64,000 nucleotides of DNA from Antrihabitans stalactiti (GCF_012932915.1 NZ_VCQU01000003.1:248001-312000), one strand, 5' to 3'; counted from the first letter of the stretch, positions 43,597-51,887 are shown. The notes: a model not told the origin generated them from the letters alone. A program made the numbers and translations.

Positions 43597-45075
43597 ATGC
43601 CTACAACGACACCCTCGGTAGCCATCATCGGCGCTGGATTCGGCGGCCTCGGCGCCGCTATCGAACTTGAACGCAACGGAATCGACTCCTACACGATCTT
43701 CGACCGCGGCCCCGGTGTAGGCGGTGTGTGGCGCGACAACACCTATCCCGGCGCCGCCTGCGATGTGCCCTCGCCGACCTACTCGTATTCCTTCGAATTG
43801 GAAAGCGAGTGGTCCGCGCGGTTCGGTTCACAAGCGGAGATCAAGGCGTACCTCGAGCGTTGTGCGGAGAAGTACGGAATTCTCTCGAAGGCGCGATTCA
43901 ACACCGAGATCGTCGCTGCGAGGTTCGACGAGCCGACGGGCCGTTGGGAAGTGGAAGTCGACGGTGGCGAGAAGTTCTGGTTCGACGCGCTGATCTGCGC
44001 GACCGGCCAGCTGTCTCGGCCGAAGATTCCGGACCTGGACGGTTTGAACACCTTCGCCGGTGACCATTTCCATTCTGCGCGTTGGGATCACAGCGTCGAC
44101 CTCCGCGGCAAGAAAGTCGCTGTCGTGGGCAGCGGTGCGAGCGCGGTCCAGCTGGTTCCCGCGATCGTCGACGAGGTGTCGGAGTTGCATGTCATCCAGC
44201 GGTCGCCGAACTGGGTGGGCAACAAGTGGAACCACAAGTCGAACCGGCAGGTGAAGTGGTTGATGCGCAACGTCCCCAGTCTGGCGCGGCTGCAGCACAA
44301 CGTCGAGTGGGTTTGGTACGAAACGCGCGTTCCGATCATCTTCAACCAGTTCGATCCACTGCGCGGCGGGTTCCATGAGTGGCTCAAGTTCAAGATCCGC
44401 CGCGAAATCAAGGACCCTGAACTACGCAAAGCCGTGACGCCGAACTACAAAGTCGGGTGCAACCGGGTGTTGTTGTCCAACGACTGGTACCCCGCGCTCG
44501 ATCGAGACCACACCACCGTGCATGCGAACGCCGTGACCAAGGTGACGCCAGCGGGATTGGTGCTCGACGACGGCACCGAGGTCGAAGCCGACGTCATCAT
44601 CTGGTGCACCGGATTCACCGCCACCGAATACCTCGCGCCGATCGACATCACCGGACGCGACGGTCGCAAACTGCACACCGAATGGAAGTCCGGCCCCGAG
44701 GCATACCTCGGCATCGCGGTCTCGGGCTATCCGAACCTGTTCATGATCTACGGACCCAACACCGGTTCGCTGACCAACACGATCATCTTCCTACTGGAGA
44801 AGCAGGCCAGGTACGCGCGTCAGGCGATTCAGCGGATCGCACAGAACGGCGGCTGGATCGACGTTCGCCAGGATGTGCAGGACCAGTTCAACGCTGAGAT
44901 CCAACGCAAGCTCGCCGGCACCGTCTTCACGAGCGGCTGCCCCGGTTGGTATCACACCGACGACGGCAAAGTCGTTGCCGTGTGGCCCGGTTCGCACGTC
45001 GCCTACGCCCGCGCGACAGGAAAGGTCGACTTCGACTCCTTCGAGCACGGCCGTCCCGACCGTGCGCGCGTCTGA
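43597..45075 (+). CDS. flavin-containing Baeyer-Villiger-type monooxygenase (MymA-like)
   Basis: 492 residues. FAD motif VAIIGAGFGGLGAAIELERNG, the fingerprint FAGDHFHSARWD (FxGxxxHxxxW), and the NADPH motif VAVVGSGASAVQLVP. The closest functional picture is MymA (Rv3083, 495 residues) beside VirS, implicated in cell-envelope lipid adaptation in acid or macrophages. It oxidises a ketone or sulfide substrate with NADPH and O2. No mymA-operon acyl-CoA genes follow; downstream is a palindrome and a binding-protein gene. Confidence 0.85.
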   Translation: MPTTTPSVAIIGAGFGGLGAAIELERNGIDSYTIFDRGPGVGGVWRDNTYPGAACDVPSPTYSYSFELESEWSARFGSQAEIKAYLERCAEKYGILSKARFNTEIVAARFDEPTGRWEVEVDGGEKFWFDALICATGQLSRPKIPDLDGLNTFAGDHFHSARWDHSVDLRGKKVAVVGSGASAVQLVPAIVDEVSELHVIQRSPNWVGNKWNHKSNRQVKWLMRNVPSLARLQHNVEWVWYETRVPIIFNQFDPLRGGFHEWLKFKIRREIKDPELRKAVTPNYKVGCNRVLLSNDWYPALDRDHTTVHANAVTKVTPAGLVLDDGTEVEADVIIWCTGFTATEYLAPIDITGRDGRKLHTEWKSGPEAYLGIAVSGYPNLFMIYGPNTGSLTNTIIFLLEKQARYARQAIQRIAQNGGWIDVRQDVQDQFNAEIQRKLAGTVFTSGCPGWYHTDDGKVVAVWPGSHVAYARATGKVDFDSFEHGRPDRARV

Positions 45076-45103
45076 CCCTTCCGAGGGTGAAATTCACTCA
45101 CAG
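45060..45103. repeat. dispersed palindrome family B, copy 2
   Basis: A 44-bp element with left arm CCGTGCGCGCGTCTGACCCT and right arm AGGGTGAAATTCACTCACAG. The arms pair less well than in copies 1 and 3. The left arm overlaps the monooxygenase C-terminus and supplies its stop TGA (45073-45075), so the element was inserted at, or evolved over, the gene end. Confidence 0.65.
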
Positions 45104-45221
45104 TAGGTATTTCTAAGGCTCTCTTGGGAAAGGGCGAGAGTCGTGTAGATCGTCATGACAAATCGCGCGAAGATCGAATCTTTCGCGAATTCCTGCGGCC
45201 GAGCCCGTCGGAGGATCACGA

Positions 45222-46478
45222 TTGCTTACCGTGGCCAAATACAGATCGTGGGCATTGCTGCTGGTAGTGGCGTTGGCGATGATTGGGTGCAGTTCGAAGG
45301 AGTCCAACGACGTAGAGGTGTTCACATGGTGGGCGTCGGGTAGCGAGAAGTCGGGGCTCGACGCCTTGGTCAAGGTTTTCGACGAGCAGCATCCGTCGCT
45401 GAATTTCGTCAACGGCTCGGTCTTGGGTGGCGCGGGCAGCAATGCGCGTGACGTACTGGCGTCCCGCATGGCGGCACACAATCCGCCGGACACCTTTCAG
45501 GTTCATGCCGGAATGGAATTGGCCGACTACATCAAAGCCGGCCAAGTGCAAGACCTCGCGGCGATGTACACCGAGAACGGGTGGCGCGATGTATTTCCCG
45601 CGCGGCTGCTCGAGCTGCTGACGGTCGACGGAAAGATCTACTCGGTTCCCTCGAATGTCCACCGCGCCAACGTCGTCTGGGCAAATACCGATGTGCTGAC
45701 CCGGGCCGGAGTCGATCCCAAGCATCAACCCGCGAACCTCGACGAATGGTTCGGCGACCTGGACCGGATCAAAGCGACAGGAGTAACTCCCCTCGCCATG
45801 GGCAAGGACTGGACTCAGGTGCATCTGCTGGAGACGGTCCTGCTGGCACGCCTGGGTCCGGCGGCGTACACCGCATTGTTCGACAAGCGCGAGGGGTGGG
45901 ATTCACCGCAAGTAAGCGGTGCGATCGGTGACTTCGCGCGGCTGCTGACGTACACGAATGCCGACAGCCAATTCTTGGATTGGTCCGATGCGCTGCAGCA
46001 GGTCATCGACGGCAAAGCTGCCTACAACGTGATGGGCGATTGGGCGGACGCCGCGTTTCGAGATCAAGGCAAGAAATTCGACGTCGACTACACCGCCTTT
46101 CCTGTGCCGGGTTCCCAAGGCTCGTTCGACTTCCTTGCCGACTCGTTCACGCTGCCCGTCGGGTCCAAGCACGAGACCGCGGCAAAAGCCTGGCTGACAA
46201 CGGTCGCCAGCGCCGAGGGTCAGCGCGCATTCAACACAGCGAAAGGGTCTATCCCCGCGCGGACCGAGATGGACGCCGGCGACTACCCGAAGTACCAGCA
46301 GATCGCCCACGAGTCCTACACCAACGACGTGATCGTTCCCTCGCTGGCGCACGGTGCCGCGACGTCGGTCCGGTGGCTCGCCGACATCACAACCGCGGTC
46401 CGAGAGTTCGGCACCACGCATGACGTCGACAAACTACGGACCACTTTGGTGGCCGGCGCGACGAAGAACGGTCCGTAG
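45222..46478 (+). CDS. extracellular sugar-binding lipoprotein (ABC solute-binding, family 1)
   Basis: 418 residues. A lipoprotein signal with lipobox MIGC at Cys23 is followed by a family-1 binding fold: VEVFTWWASGSEKSGLDALVKVF, NPPDTFQVHAGMELADYI and KAAYNVMGDWADAAF. Such proteins deliver mono- or oligosaccharides to an ABC importer. No permease or ATPase gene is nearby, so it is an orphan that must serve a distant transporter or a sensory role. TTG 45222 is chosen: GGAGG ends 7 bases before it; GTG 45231 is the other candidate. Confidence 0.85.
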   Translation: MLTVAKYRSWALLLVVALAMIGCSSKESNDVEVFTWWASGSEKSGLDALVKVFDEQHPSLNFVNGSVLGGAGSNARDVLASRMAAHNPPDTFQVHAGMELADYIKAGQVQDLAAMYTENGWRDVFPARLLELLTVDGKIYSVPSNVHRANVVWANTDVLTRAGVDPKHQPANLDEWFGDLDRIKATGVTPLAMGKDWTQVHLLETVLLARLGPAAYTALFDKREGWDSPQVSGAIGDFARLLTYTNADSQFLDWSDALQQVIDGKAAYNVMGDWADAAFRDQGKKFDVDYTAFPVPGSQGSFDFLADSFTLPVGSKHETAAKAWLTTVASAEGQRAFNTAKGSIPARTEMDAGDYPKYQQIAHESYTNDVIVPSLAHGAATSVRWLADITTAVREFGTTHDVDKLRTTLVAGATKNGP

Positions 46479-46500
46479 CGACAAATTGCCAAAAGAAGTT

Positions 46501-46545
46501 GTGAGTCTTTTTGGAGTCCAGGGACTCCAAAAAGACTCACGAGGG
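46501..46545. repeat. dispersed palindrome family A, copy 2
   Basis: A perfect 19-2-19 palindrome at 46501-46540 (left arm GTGAGTCTTTTTGGAGTCC, loop AG), followed by GAGGG as in copy 1. It lies 22 bp after the binding-protein stop and before the convergent AAA ATPase gene. Compared with copy 1, arm position 12 is T and its partner A, a compensated change. Confidence 0.8.
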
Positions 46546-46607
46546 GTGGTTCGTATATGAATCTACGCTTTTCTACCGTTTCCGATAGATAAGCGAATAT
46601 TGGTAAG

Positions 46608-47795
46608 TCATTCCGTCTGCGCGCGCAGGTATCTGCCGAAATGCGGGACCGTGAATCCGATGGTCCCGCGCTCGGCTGAATAGATCAGACCCTTTTTGAT
46701 GAGGCCGTCGCGGGCGGGTGACAGCGATGCCGGCTTTCTGCCCAGCTCAGCCGCAATCTTCGCCGTCGCGACCGGTCCGTCGTCGCCGGAGAGATCGGCC
46801 ATCGCGCGCATGTACTCCCGTTCGGCGGGGGTCGCGCGTTCGTAGCGCGACCCGAAGAAGCCGACGGCCAACTCTTCTTCGGCGGTCGGTGCAGCAAGGA
46901 GCACGTCTTCTGCGGTGATCGGGCTGTCGGCGGCGAGGTCCCAGGTGGCTTTGCCGTAAGCCTGGACGAAGTACGGGTAGCCGTCGGCGGCGGCGTACAA
47001 CGCATCCAATGCCTCGTCGGTGAACTTCACGTCTTCACGTTCGGCAGGCACGATCAGTGCCAGGTCCGCAGCGTCGCGATCGAGTCGGTCGATGCGGTGG
47101 TAGCTGAACAGCCGCTCGGAGTAGCTCTTCGACGCCGACAGCACGGCTGGCAAATGTGGAAGTCCGGCTCCGACGACGATGAGCGGCGCGGCGTCCTGGC
47201 TCAGCTCGTGGCAGGCTCCGCAGATCGCGGAGATGTCGTCGGCGCCGATGTCTTGCATCTCGTCGATGAAGATCGCGATGCCGACACCGATATCGCGGGC
47301 CAATTGTGCAGCTTCCAGCAGTAACTCGACCAAGTCGATCTCGATGTCACCCGAATCGGCACGACCCGTGATGGCTGGGACGTCGATGCCGGGCTGCCAT
47401 CGCTCGCGCATGCCCTTGTCCGCAGTGGCGCGCAGGGCGAAAGCTTTGAGGATGCCGAGGAAGTCGTCGACTTGCTCGGGATTGCGATGAGCGGTCGCTA
47501 TTGCACGGACCGCCATATGCAGTGCCGAGGACAACGGTCGGCGCAGCGACTGGTCCGGGCGGGCTTCGATCTTGCCGGTGCCCCACCCGCGCGAGACCGC
47601 AGCCGACCGCAACTGATTGAGCAGAACCGTCTTCCCGACGCCGCGCAGTCCGGTCAAGACGACGCTTCGCTCTGGGCGGCTGCGTGAGATCCGTTCGAGA
47701 ACGACGTCGAATGCGTCGAGCTGTCTGTCGCGACCCGCGAGCTCAGGGGGCCGCTGACCTGCACCGGGGGCGTACGGATTACGAACGGGGTCCAT
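46608..47795 (-). CDS. orphan AAA/archaeal-type ATPase with C-terminal winged helix
   Basis: 395 residues. P-loop VVLTGLRGVGKTVLLNQL, Walker B IAIFIDEMQDI, sensor-like IVVGAGLPHLPAVL and a C-terminal winged-helix region (KIAAELGRKPASLSPARDGLIKKGLI). This is the STAND-like/Orc-like ATP-binding group common as single genes in actinobacteria. It may be a DNA-binding switch protein or part of a defence or stress module, but no partner is adjacent. ATG 47795 has no Shine-Dalgarno sequence; translation may be leaderless. Confidence 0.75.
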   Translation of the reverse strand: MDPVRNPYAPGAGQRPPELAGRDRQLDAFDVVLERISRSRPERSVVLTGLRGVGKTVLLNQLRSAAVSRGWGTGKIEARPDQSLRRPLSSALHMAVRAIATAHRNPEQVDDFLGILKAFALRATADKGMRERWQPGIDVPAITGRADSGDIEIDLVELLLEAAQLARDIGVGIAIFIDEMQDIGADDISAICGACHELSQDAAPLIVVGAGLPHLPAVLSASKSYSERLFSYHRIDRLDRDAADLALIVPAEREDVKFTDEALDALYAAADGYPYFVQAYGKATWDLAADSPITAEDVLLAAPTAEEELAVGFFGSRYERATPAEREYMRAMADLSGDDGPVATAKIAAELGRKPASLSPARDGLIKKGLIYSAERGTIGFTVPHFGRYLRAQTE

Positions 47796-47931
47796 GGAAT
47801 TGGAAGTTAGCAATGCCTGTACCCGAATCTCGGTACATCTACGGCGTGTCCTAGAGGTCGCTAGCGATTGTTATCGACCGTGACCGTCATAGGAATATTC
47901 GCCTATCTACGACATTCGCTAGACCGCCTTA

Positions 47932-47975
47932 CTGTGCGTGAGTTTGGCCCCCGGAGGGGCCAAACTCACGCACAG
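47932..47975. repeat. dispersed palindrome family B, copy 3
   Basis: A perfect 20-4-20 palindrome (left arm CTGTGCGTGAGTTTGGCCCC, loop CGGA), 10 bp beyond the tautomerase stop on the minus strand. It is the best-paired member of the 44-bp family and shares GTGCG, TTT and CCC blocks with copies 1 and 2. It probably terminates the tautomerase transcript. Confidence 0.8.
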
Positions 47976-47984
47976 GCCGAAAGG

Positions 47985-48422
47985 CTAAGCCGTCGCGCCC
48001 TCTCGTTCGGCTGCGGCGGCGCTCTTGAGCATCTCGAATGCCACGGGCTGCCCGGCGGCGCCCCAATTGCCTTCCGGAACTTCGCGAATCAAGGTCCAGA
48101 CGTGGAGCGCGTTCGCCTGTGCGTCGAGACAGGCGGCCTCGAGGACGGCGGTGTGCACGCCCGCGATCAGTTCGCCCTTGCGGCGCTCCGACAGCGCGCC
48201 GGCAGGGACCGTGATGTCGACGCGGAACCTGGGCTCGCCGCCAGGCCGTCCGCCGACCGCCAGCTTGGCCTCGTGGAGGTAGGTCCAGGTGATCTCGCGG
48301 AAGAACGAGGTATCCGGCGCCCGCTCGGCGCGCAGCAGGATTGTGGCCAATTCATCGAGCAGCTTCGCCGAGCGATCGGCGGGAATCGAGCCTTCGGGAA
48401 TTGTGAGGTCGATCAGTGGCAT
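47985..48422 (-). CDS. tautomerase superfamily protein
   Basis: 145 residues. The mature N-terminus MPLIDLTIPEGSIPADRSAK provides the catalytic Pro1, and FFREITWTYLHEA and the second-half FRVDITVPAGALSERRKGELIAGV show two tandem 4-oxalocrotonate-tautomerase-like units in one chain. Such proteins isomerise or dehalogenate small unsaturated acids. ATG 48422 is fixed by the Pro1 requirement. It is divergent from a TetR gene with a 17-bp operator between them, so it is likely repressed by that protein. Confidence 0.85.
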   Translation of the reverse strand: MPLIDLTIPEGSIPADRSAKLLDELATILLRAERAPDTSFFREITWTYLHEAKLAVGGRPGGEPRFRVDITVPAGALSERRKGELIAGVHTAVLEAACLDAQANALHVWTLIREVPEGNWGAAGQPVAFEMLKSAAAAEREGATA

Positions 48423-48454
48423 CGGGACCAGCACCTTCGGTGATTGCGGATTAT

Positions 48455-48471
48455 GTACTATTGCATAGTAC
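48455..48471. promoter_or_regulatory. 17-bp palindromic operator between tautomerase and TetR genes
   Basis: GTACTAT-TGC-ATAGTAC is a perfect 7-3-7 dyad, AT-rich in a GC-rich background, 33 bp from the tautomerase ATG and 50 bp from the TetR GTG. Size and position fit an autoregulatory TetR-family operator covering both promoters. Confidence 0.7.
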
Positions 48472-48520
48472 TGAATCGGCGAGAAGTTGGCTAGGATCAA
48501 GGTGCGAGGAGGTGCGCAAC

Positions 48521-49117
48521 GTGGCGAAGGAACTCGGTACCCGCGATCGAATGCTGGCCAGCGCCGTGCAGCTCATCCGCGAACGCGGAGTTGCCGGAGC
48601 GACGATCGACGCGATCCTGCAACGCAGCGAAGCGCCGCGCGGCTCGGTTTACTACCACTTTCCCGGCGGGCGCACGCAAATCGTCACCGAGGCAATCGGA
48701 TTCGCGGGCACCTGGATCACGTCGATCATCGACAGGGCGGTCGACGCTCCCGATACGGGCAGTGTCCTGCTCGGATTCATCGCGTCGTGGAAACGACTGC
48801 TCACCGCGAGCGACTTCCAGGCGGGGTGCCCGATGGTCGCTGTCGCCGTCGACGGCATCGCCGAAGATCCGTCGTTACGCGAGCCTGCAGCGGCCGTTTT
48901 CGACGAGTGGCGCGCGGCCGTGTCTGCGCGTCTGCTCGCGGACGGCGTCGATGAAGGTCGCGCCGCGCGGTTCGCGAACATGGCGATCGCCTCGATCGAA
49001 GGCGCGGTGGTGCTGTGTCGGATCGAGCGAGACACGCGTCCACTCGACGACATCGGCCTCGAACTGGTCGCCTTGTTATCGACGATGACGCCGACCCCGG
49101 CAGGGGCTAGCGAGTAG
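48521..49117 (+). CDS. TetR family regulator (LmrA/YxaF-like)
   Basis: 198 residues. Helix-turn-helix RDRMLASAVQLIRERGVAGA and LQRSEAPRGSVYYHFPGGRTQIV; the PRGSVYYHFPGG form and C-terminal FQAGCPMVAVAVD are typical of the LmrA/YxaF subgroup, which responds to flavonoids or xenobiotics. GTG 48521 has AGGAGG 7 bases upstream. It probably represses the divergent tautomerase gene through the dyad at 48455-48471. Confidence 0.88.
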   Translation: MAKELGTRDRMLASAVQLIRERGVAGATIDAILQRSEAPRGSVYYHFPGGRTQIVTEAIGFAGTWITSIIDRAVDAPDTGSVLLGFIASWKRLLTASDFQAGCPMVAVAVDGIAEDPSLREPAAAVFDEWRAAVSARLLADGVDEGRAARFANMAIASIEGAVVLCRIERDTRPLDDIGLELVALLSTMTPTPAGASE

Positions 49118-49784
49118 CTTCACCCGGCGCGACGATGCCGTTGTCGAACGCGAAGACGATCGCGGCCGCACGATCGCGCAGACCGAGCTTCAAAAAGATG
49201 TGGCCGACATGGCTCTTCACTGTGACGCCGGATATGCCCAGTTCTGAGCCGATCTCGGTGTTGGTCCGTCCTCGACCGATCAACGTCAGCACATCGAGTT
49301 CGCGAGACGTCAGTTCGTTGGCGGCAGCAGGATTGTGCGCGGCGGCCGGAGTCGCCGATCGATAGGTGGTCAGCACCCGCGCCGTGACCGCTGGGTCCAG
49401 GAACGACCCACCCTCGGCGACGGTGCGGACCGCCCAGATCAGCTCTTCGGCCGGTGAGTCCTTGAGAATGAACCCTGCTGCGCCCGCGCGCAATGCGCCG
49501 GACAGAAGTTGATCGTCGTCGAAGGTTGTCAGTACCAACACGGGCGGCGAGTTGGTGCTCGCCTGCAACTGACGGGTCGCCTCGATTCCGCCGACGTTCT
49601 TCATCCGCAGATCCATGACCACGACATCGGGCCGGTAGGTCGCGACCGCAGCTGACACCTCGGAACCGTCACCACACTCGGCGACGATGACGAAACCGTC
49701 CCGTCGCCGCAGAATTCGGCGCAGGCCCGAGCGCACCAATTCCTGATCGTCGACCAGCAGAACACCGACCTCGGTTTCGGTCAC
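49107..49784 (-). CDS. NarL/FixJ-type response regulator
   Basis: 225 residues. Receiver domain VGVLLVDDQELVRSGLRRIL with phospho-acceptor Asp in VVVMDLRMKNVGG and the Lys in FILKDSP; LuxR-type helix-turn-helix LTSRELDVLTLIGRGRTNTEIGSELG at the C-terminus. GTG 49784 overlaps the histidine kinase stop (GTGA), so the two are translated together. Targets are unknown. Confidence 0.92.
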   Translation of the reverse strand: MTETEVGVLLVDDQELVRSGLRRILRRRDGFVIVAECGDGSEVSAAVATYRPDVVVMDLRMKNVGGIEATRQLQASTNSPPVLVLTTFDDDQLLSGALRAGAAGFILKDSPAEELIWAVRTVAEGGSFLDPAVTARVLTTYRSATPAAAHNPAAANELTSRELDVLTLIGRGRTNTEIGSELGISGVTVKSHVGHIFLKLGLRDRAAAIVFAFDNGIVAPGEATR

Positions 49785-50968
49785 TGGACTACACCGAGGA
49801 TTCGAGAGCCAAGGCAAGAGTGACTGGAGCCGTTCGGGACCTCTGCCTGTACGCGCCACCCGGACTGCTCAGGACCGGCGGTCAGCCAACCGCCGAGCGA
49901 TTCGATCCGTTGCCGCATGCCTTTCAGTCCGTTCCCACCTTTCAGCTGTGGATGGGAAGGCGGACCGTTGGGCGTCCCGTTCGCAACTTCCAAGGCAATT
50001 CCCCCATTGGTAATGGTGACGCTTACGTCGACAGCTGCGCCGGGTGCGTGCTTTGCCACGTTGGCGAGCGATTCTTGAGTCACTCGGTACAGGCTCAGCC
50101 CAGTTGCGGCGGTGACAGCGCTCGGTTCGCCGTGCATGTCGTAGTGCACAGGCAGTCCTGCGCGGCGAAAGTCTTCGATCAGCTCGTCGATATCGGCGAG
50201 CCCGGGCTCCGGCGCATTCTTGGAGGGGCCGACATCGAGCAGCCCGACCGTTCGGCGGATATCCGCCATCGCCTGGCGGCCGATACGTTCGGCGTCGGTC
50301 AGCGCGTCGATTGCCTCGTCGACATCGCGGTCTTGCTGCAGTGCGCGTCGTGCGCCTGTCACGTTGAGCAGCGTGATGCTCAGCGAATGCGCCACCACAT
50401 CGTGGATCTCGCTGGCGATCCGTCGTCGCTCGTCGCTCGCTGCCGTCTGTGACCGAACGACTTGTGCGTCGCGCTCCTTGTGCAGCAGCTGCAGTTGACC
50501 GAGCAGCATTATGCCGAGCAGTGAGGCGAACAGAACTCCGGAGATGTTGAAATGCAGCTCGGTGGAATCGCCCTGGAAGAACACCAAGATCACCAGGACG
50601 GAGACCGCTGTCGTGAAGACGGCGACCCAGCGCGGCGACGACGCCGAGACCATGACGGCCATGACGATGAGGATCACCGGCGCGAAGTCGTAGCCGACCT
50701 GTTGCGTCATCAGTAAGGCGCAGCCGCCGCCGACCAAAATCGTCATGGCGGCACCGTTCTTGCTGGCGCGGGCGACGAACAGGGTGCACGGGATCAGCGC
50801 AACGACTCCGCCGACGAGGGCCCACACCGTCGGACCTGCGACGATGCGCTGGGTGGTGGCCGTAACGACGGTAGCGAACTCGGCAACGACCGCGAGCAGG
50901 ATGTACCAGCTCGGGTAGTCGTAGCCGTGGGCCGGAGCGCCGCGGGTGAGGTAATCCACCAACTTCAC
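49781..50968 (-). CDS. sensor histidine kinase (HisKA_3, NarX/DesK-like)
   Basis: 395 residues. Five or six membrane helices occupy the first 170 residues with little extracytoplasmic loop, so sensing is probably in the membrane. The phosphorylation box is ERRRIASEIHDVVAHSLSI, and the ATPase part has SLANVAKHAPGA (N box) and GGNGLKGMRQRIESLGG (G box). Start at GTG 50968, which gives a membrane segment right after a short cytoplasmic tail. It partners the response regulator, with which it overlaps by four bases. Confidence 0.88.
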   Translation of the reverse strand: MKLVDYLTRGAPAHGYDYPSWYILLAVVAEFATVVTATTQRIVAGPTVWALVGGVVALIPCTLFVARASKNGAAMTILVGGGCALLMTQQVGYDFAPVILIVMAVMVSASSPRWVAVFTTAVSVLVILVFFQGDSTELHFNISGVLFASLLGIMLLGQLQLLHKERDAQVVRSQTAASDERRRIASEIHDVVAHSLSITLLNVTGARRALQQDRDVDEAIDALTDAERIGRQAMADIRRTVGLLDVGPSKNAPEPGLADIDELIEDFRRAGLPVHYDMHGEPSAVTAATGLSLYRVTQESLANVAKHAPGAAVDVSVTITNGGIALEVANGTPNGPPSHPQLKGGNGLKGMRQRIESLGGWLTAGPEQSGWRVQAEVPNGSSHSCLGSRILGVVQ

Positions 50969-51172
50969 CGAACAAGCGTAACCGCAGGTCAGGCCGTATG
51001 CATCATGCCGCGAGCGGGTTCGCGGTCCACCCACGGTAGGAGGTGATCACGGACCGGTCCGATTCGTCCGCCCGAGGGCGGAGCAAAAGACGCGACCACG
51101 GGACGGCGATACGGCGTTCGGATCTTCGTAGCGTCAGAGATGTCGAAGAAACGACACACAGGAGGGAACATC

Positions 51173-51574
51173 ATGAGCTGGACAGAATTTCGTGCTCGCA
51201 AGGCCGTATTGGACGCCGTGCTCGATCAAGCCCGGGTTGTCGGCCCCGACCACATCGATATAGATCGAGTGCCTGACGTCGAGCGGCTCTTCGGCGGATC
51301 GGACAACGTTCTGCTGGCACTTGCACACAGGTGGAACACCCATCTGCAGGCCAAGCTGGAGAACGCGATCGACACCGGTCTCGACCCGGCCGCAGCGTGG
51401 ACCGAGTTGGCCGGCGAGCAGCCGACCCTTCGAGCGCTACTCGACGTAGGTGCGCGCCGATCGGAAGCGCTGCGCGAAGCCGCACGCGGGGAGGCACGCA
51501 CGATCCACGCAACAACAGCGCTATTGGTGCCGAATATCCTGCAAATCCGGGTCGGCGCGAAATCTGTTGCGTAA
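51173..51574 (+). CDS. conserved hypothetical protein
   Basis: 133 residues, mostly helical, starting MSWTEFRARKAVLDAVLDQA and ending QIRVGAKSVA. A segment resembling a degenerate TetR-type helix-turn-helix (VERLFGGSDNVLLALAHRWNTH) is followed by Ala/Arg-rich helices; no DNA-binding claim is made. AGGAGGGA stands 6 bases before the ATG, so translation is convincing. It is monocistronic, opposite to the histidine kinase across a 204 bp gap containing a 12-bp palindrome (51050-51061) and a CCGCCC-GA-GGGCGG hairpin (51068-51081). Confidence 0.65.
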   Translation: MSWTEFRARKAVLDAVLDQARVVGPDHIDIDRVPDVERLFGGSDNVLLALAHRWNTHLQAKLENAIDTGLDPAAAWTELAGEQPTLRALLDVGARRSEALREAARGEARTIHATTALLVPNILQIRVGAKSVA

Positions 51575-51887
51575 GTGGGACGTATGTAAACCGCAGTTCG
51601 TCGTGAATGTCGGTTATCGGAAGATAATCCACGTCGCGCTCCGGCCGCACCTGCCAGTAACATCGCCTTCGTCGATGCGTGAACGGATGTAACGATCCGG
51701 TCGTGAAAATCGAAATGAGGACGTTACTCTAATCACACCCGTATCACGCTGACCACGGTTTTGACTCTGCAGGGTTTGCCTTCGTTATGCAGATGTGTGT
51801 CAATTGAGATCGGGTCGAGTACCGGTCGGTGTTGATTCTCCGCACGGATTTGCGTGCGAACGAGTGTTGAGATGGCAGGAGTTAGGT
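51575..51887 (+). promoter_or_regulatory. gene-free region upstream of the L,D-transpeptidase
   Basis: No open frame with coding composition is seen in these 313 bp. The base composition drops in GC. It holds a dyad TTATC-GGAA-GATAA (51614-51627) and three GTAAC motifs: forward at 51657-51661 and 51689-51693, reverse at 51723-51727. The last two form GTAACG...CGTTAC. GTAAC-type boxes are associated with MtrA in mycolata, which controls cell-wall enzymes, so this is probably the promoter region of the transpeptidase; the assignment is tentative. Confidence 0.4.

Noticed and set aside
51050-51081. Palindrome CGGACCGGTCCG and hairpin CCGCCC-GA-GGGCGG between the histidine kinase and a hypothetical gene
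   Set aside because: Short GC-only dyads are common by chance at this composition; noted only as possible attenuator or operator.
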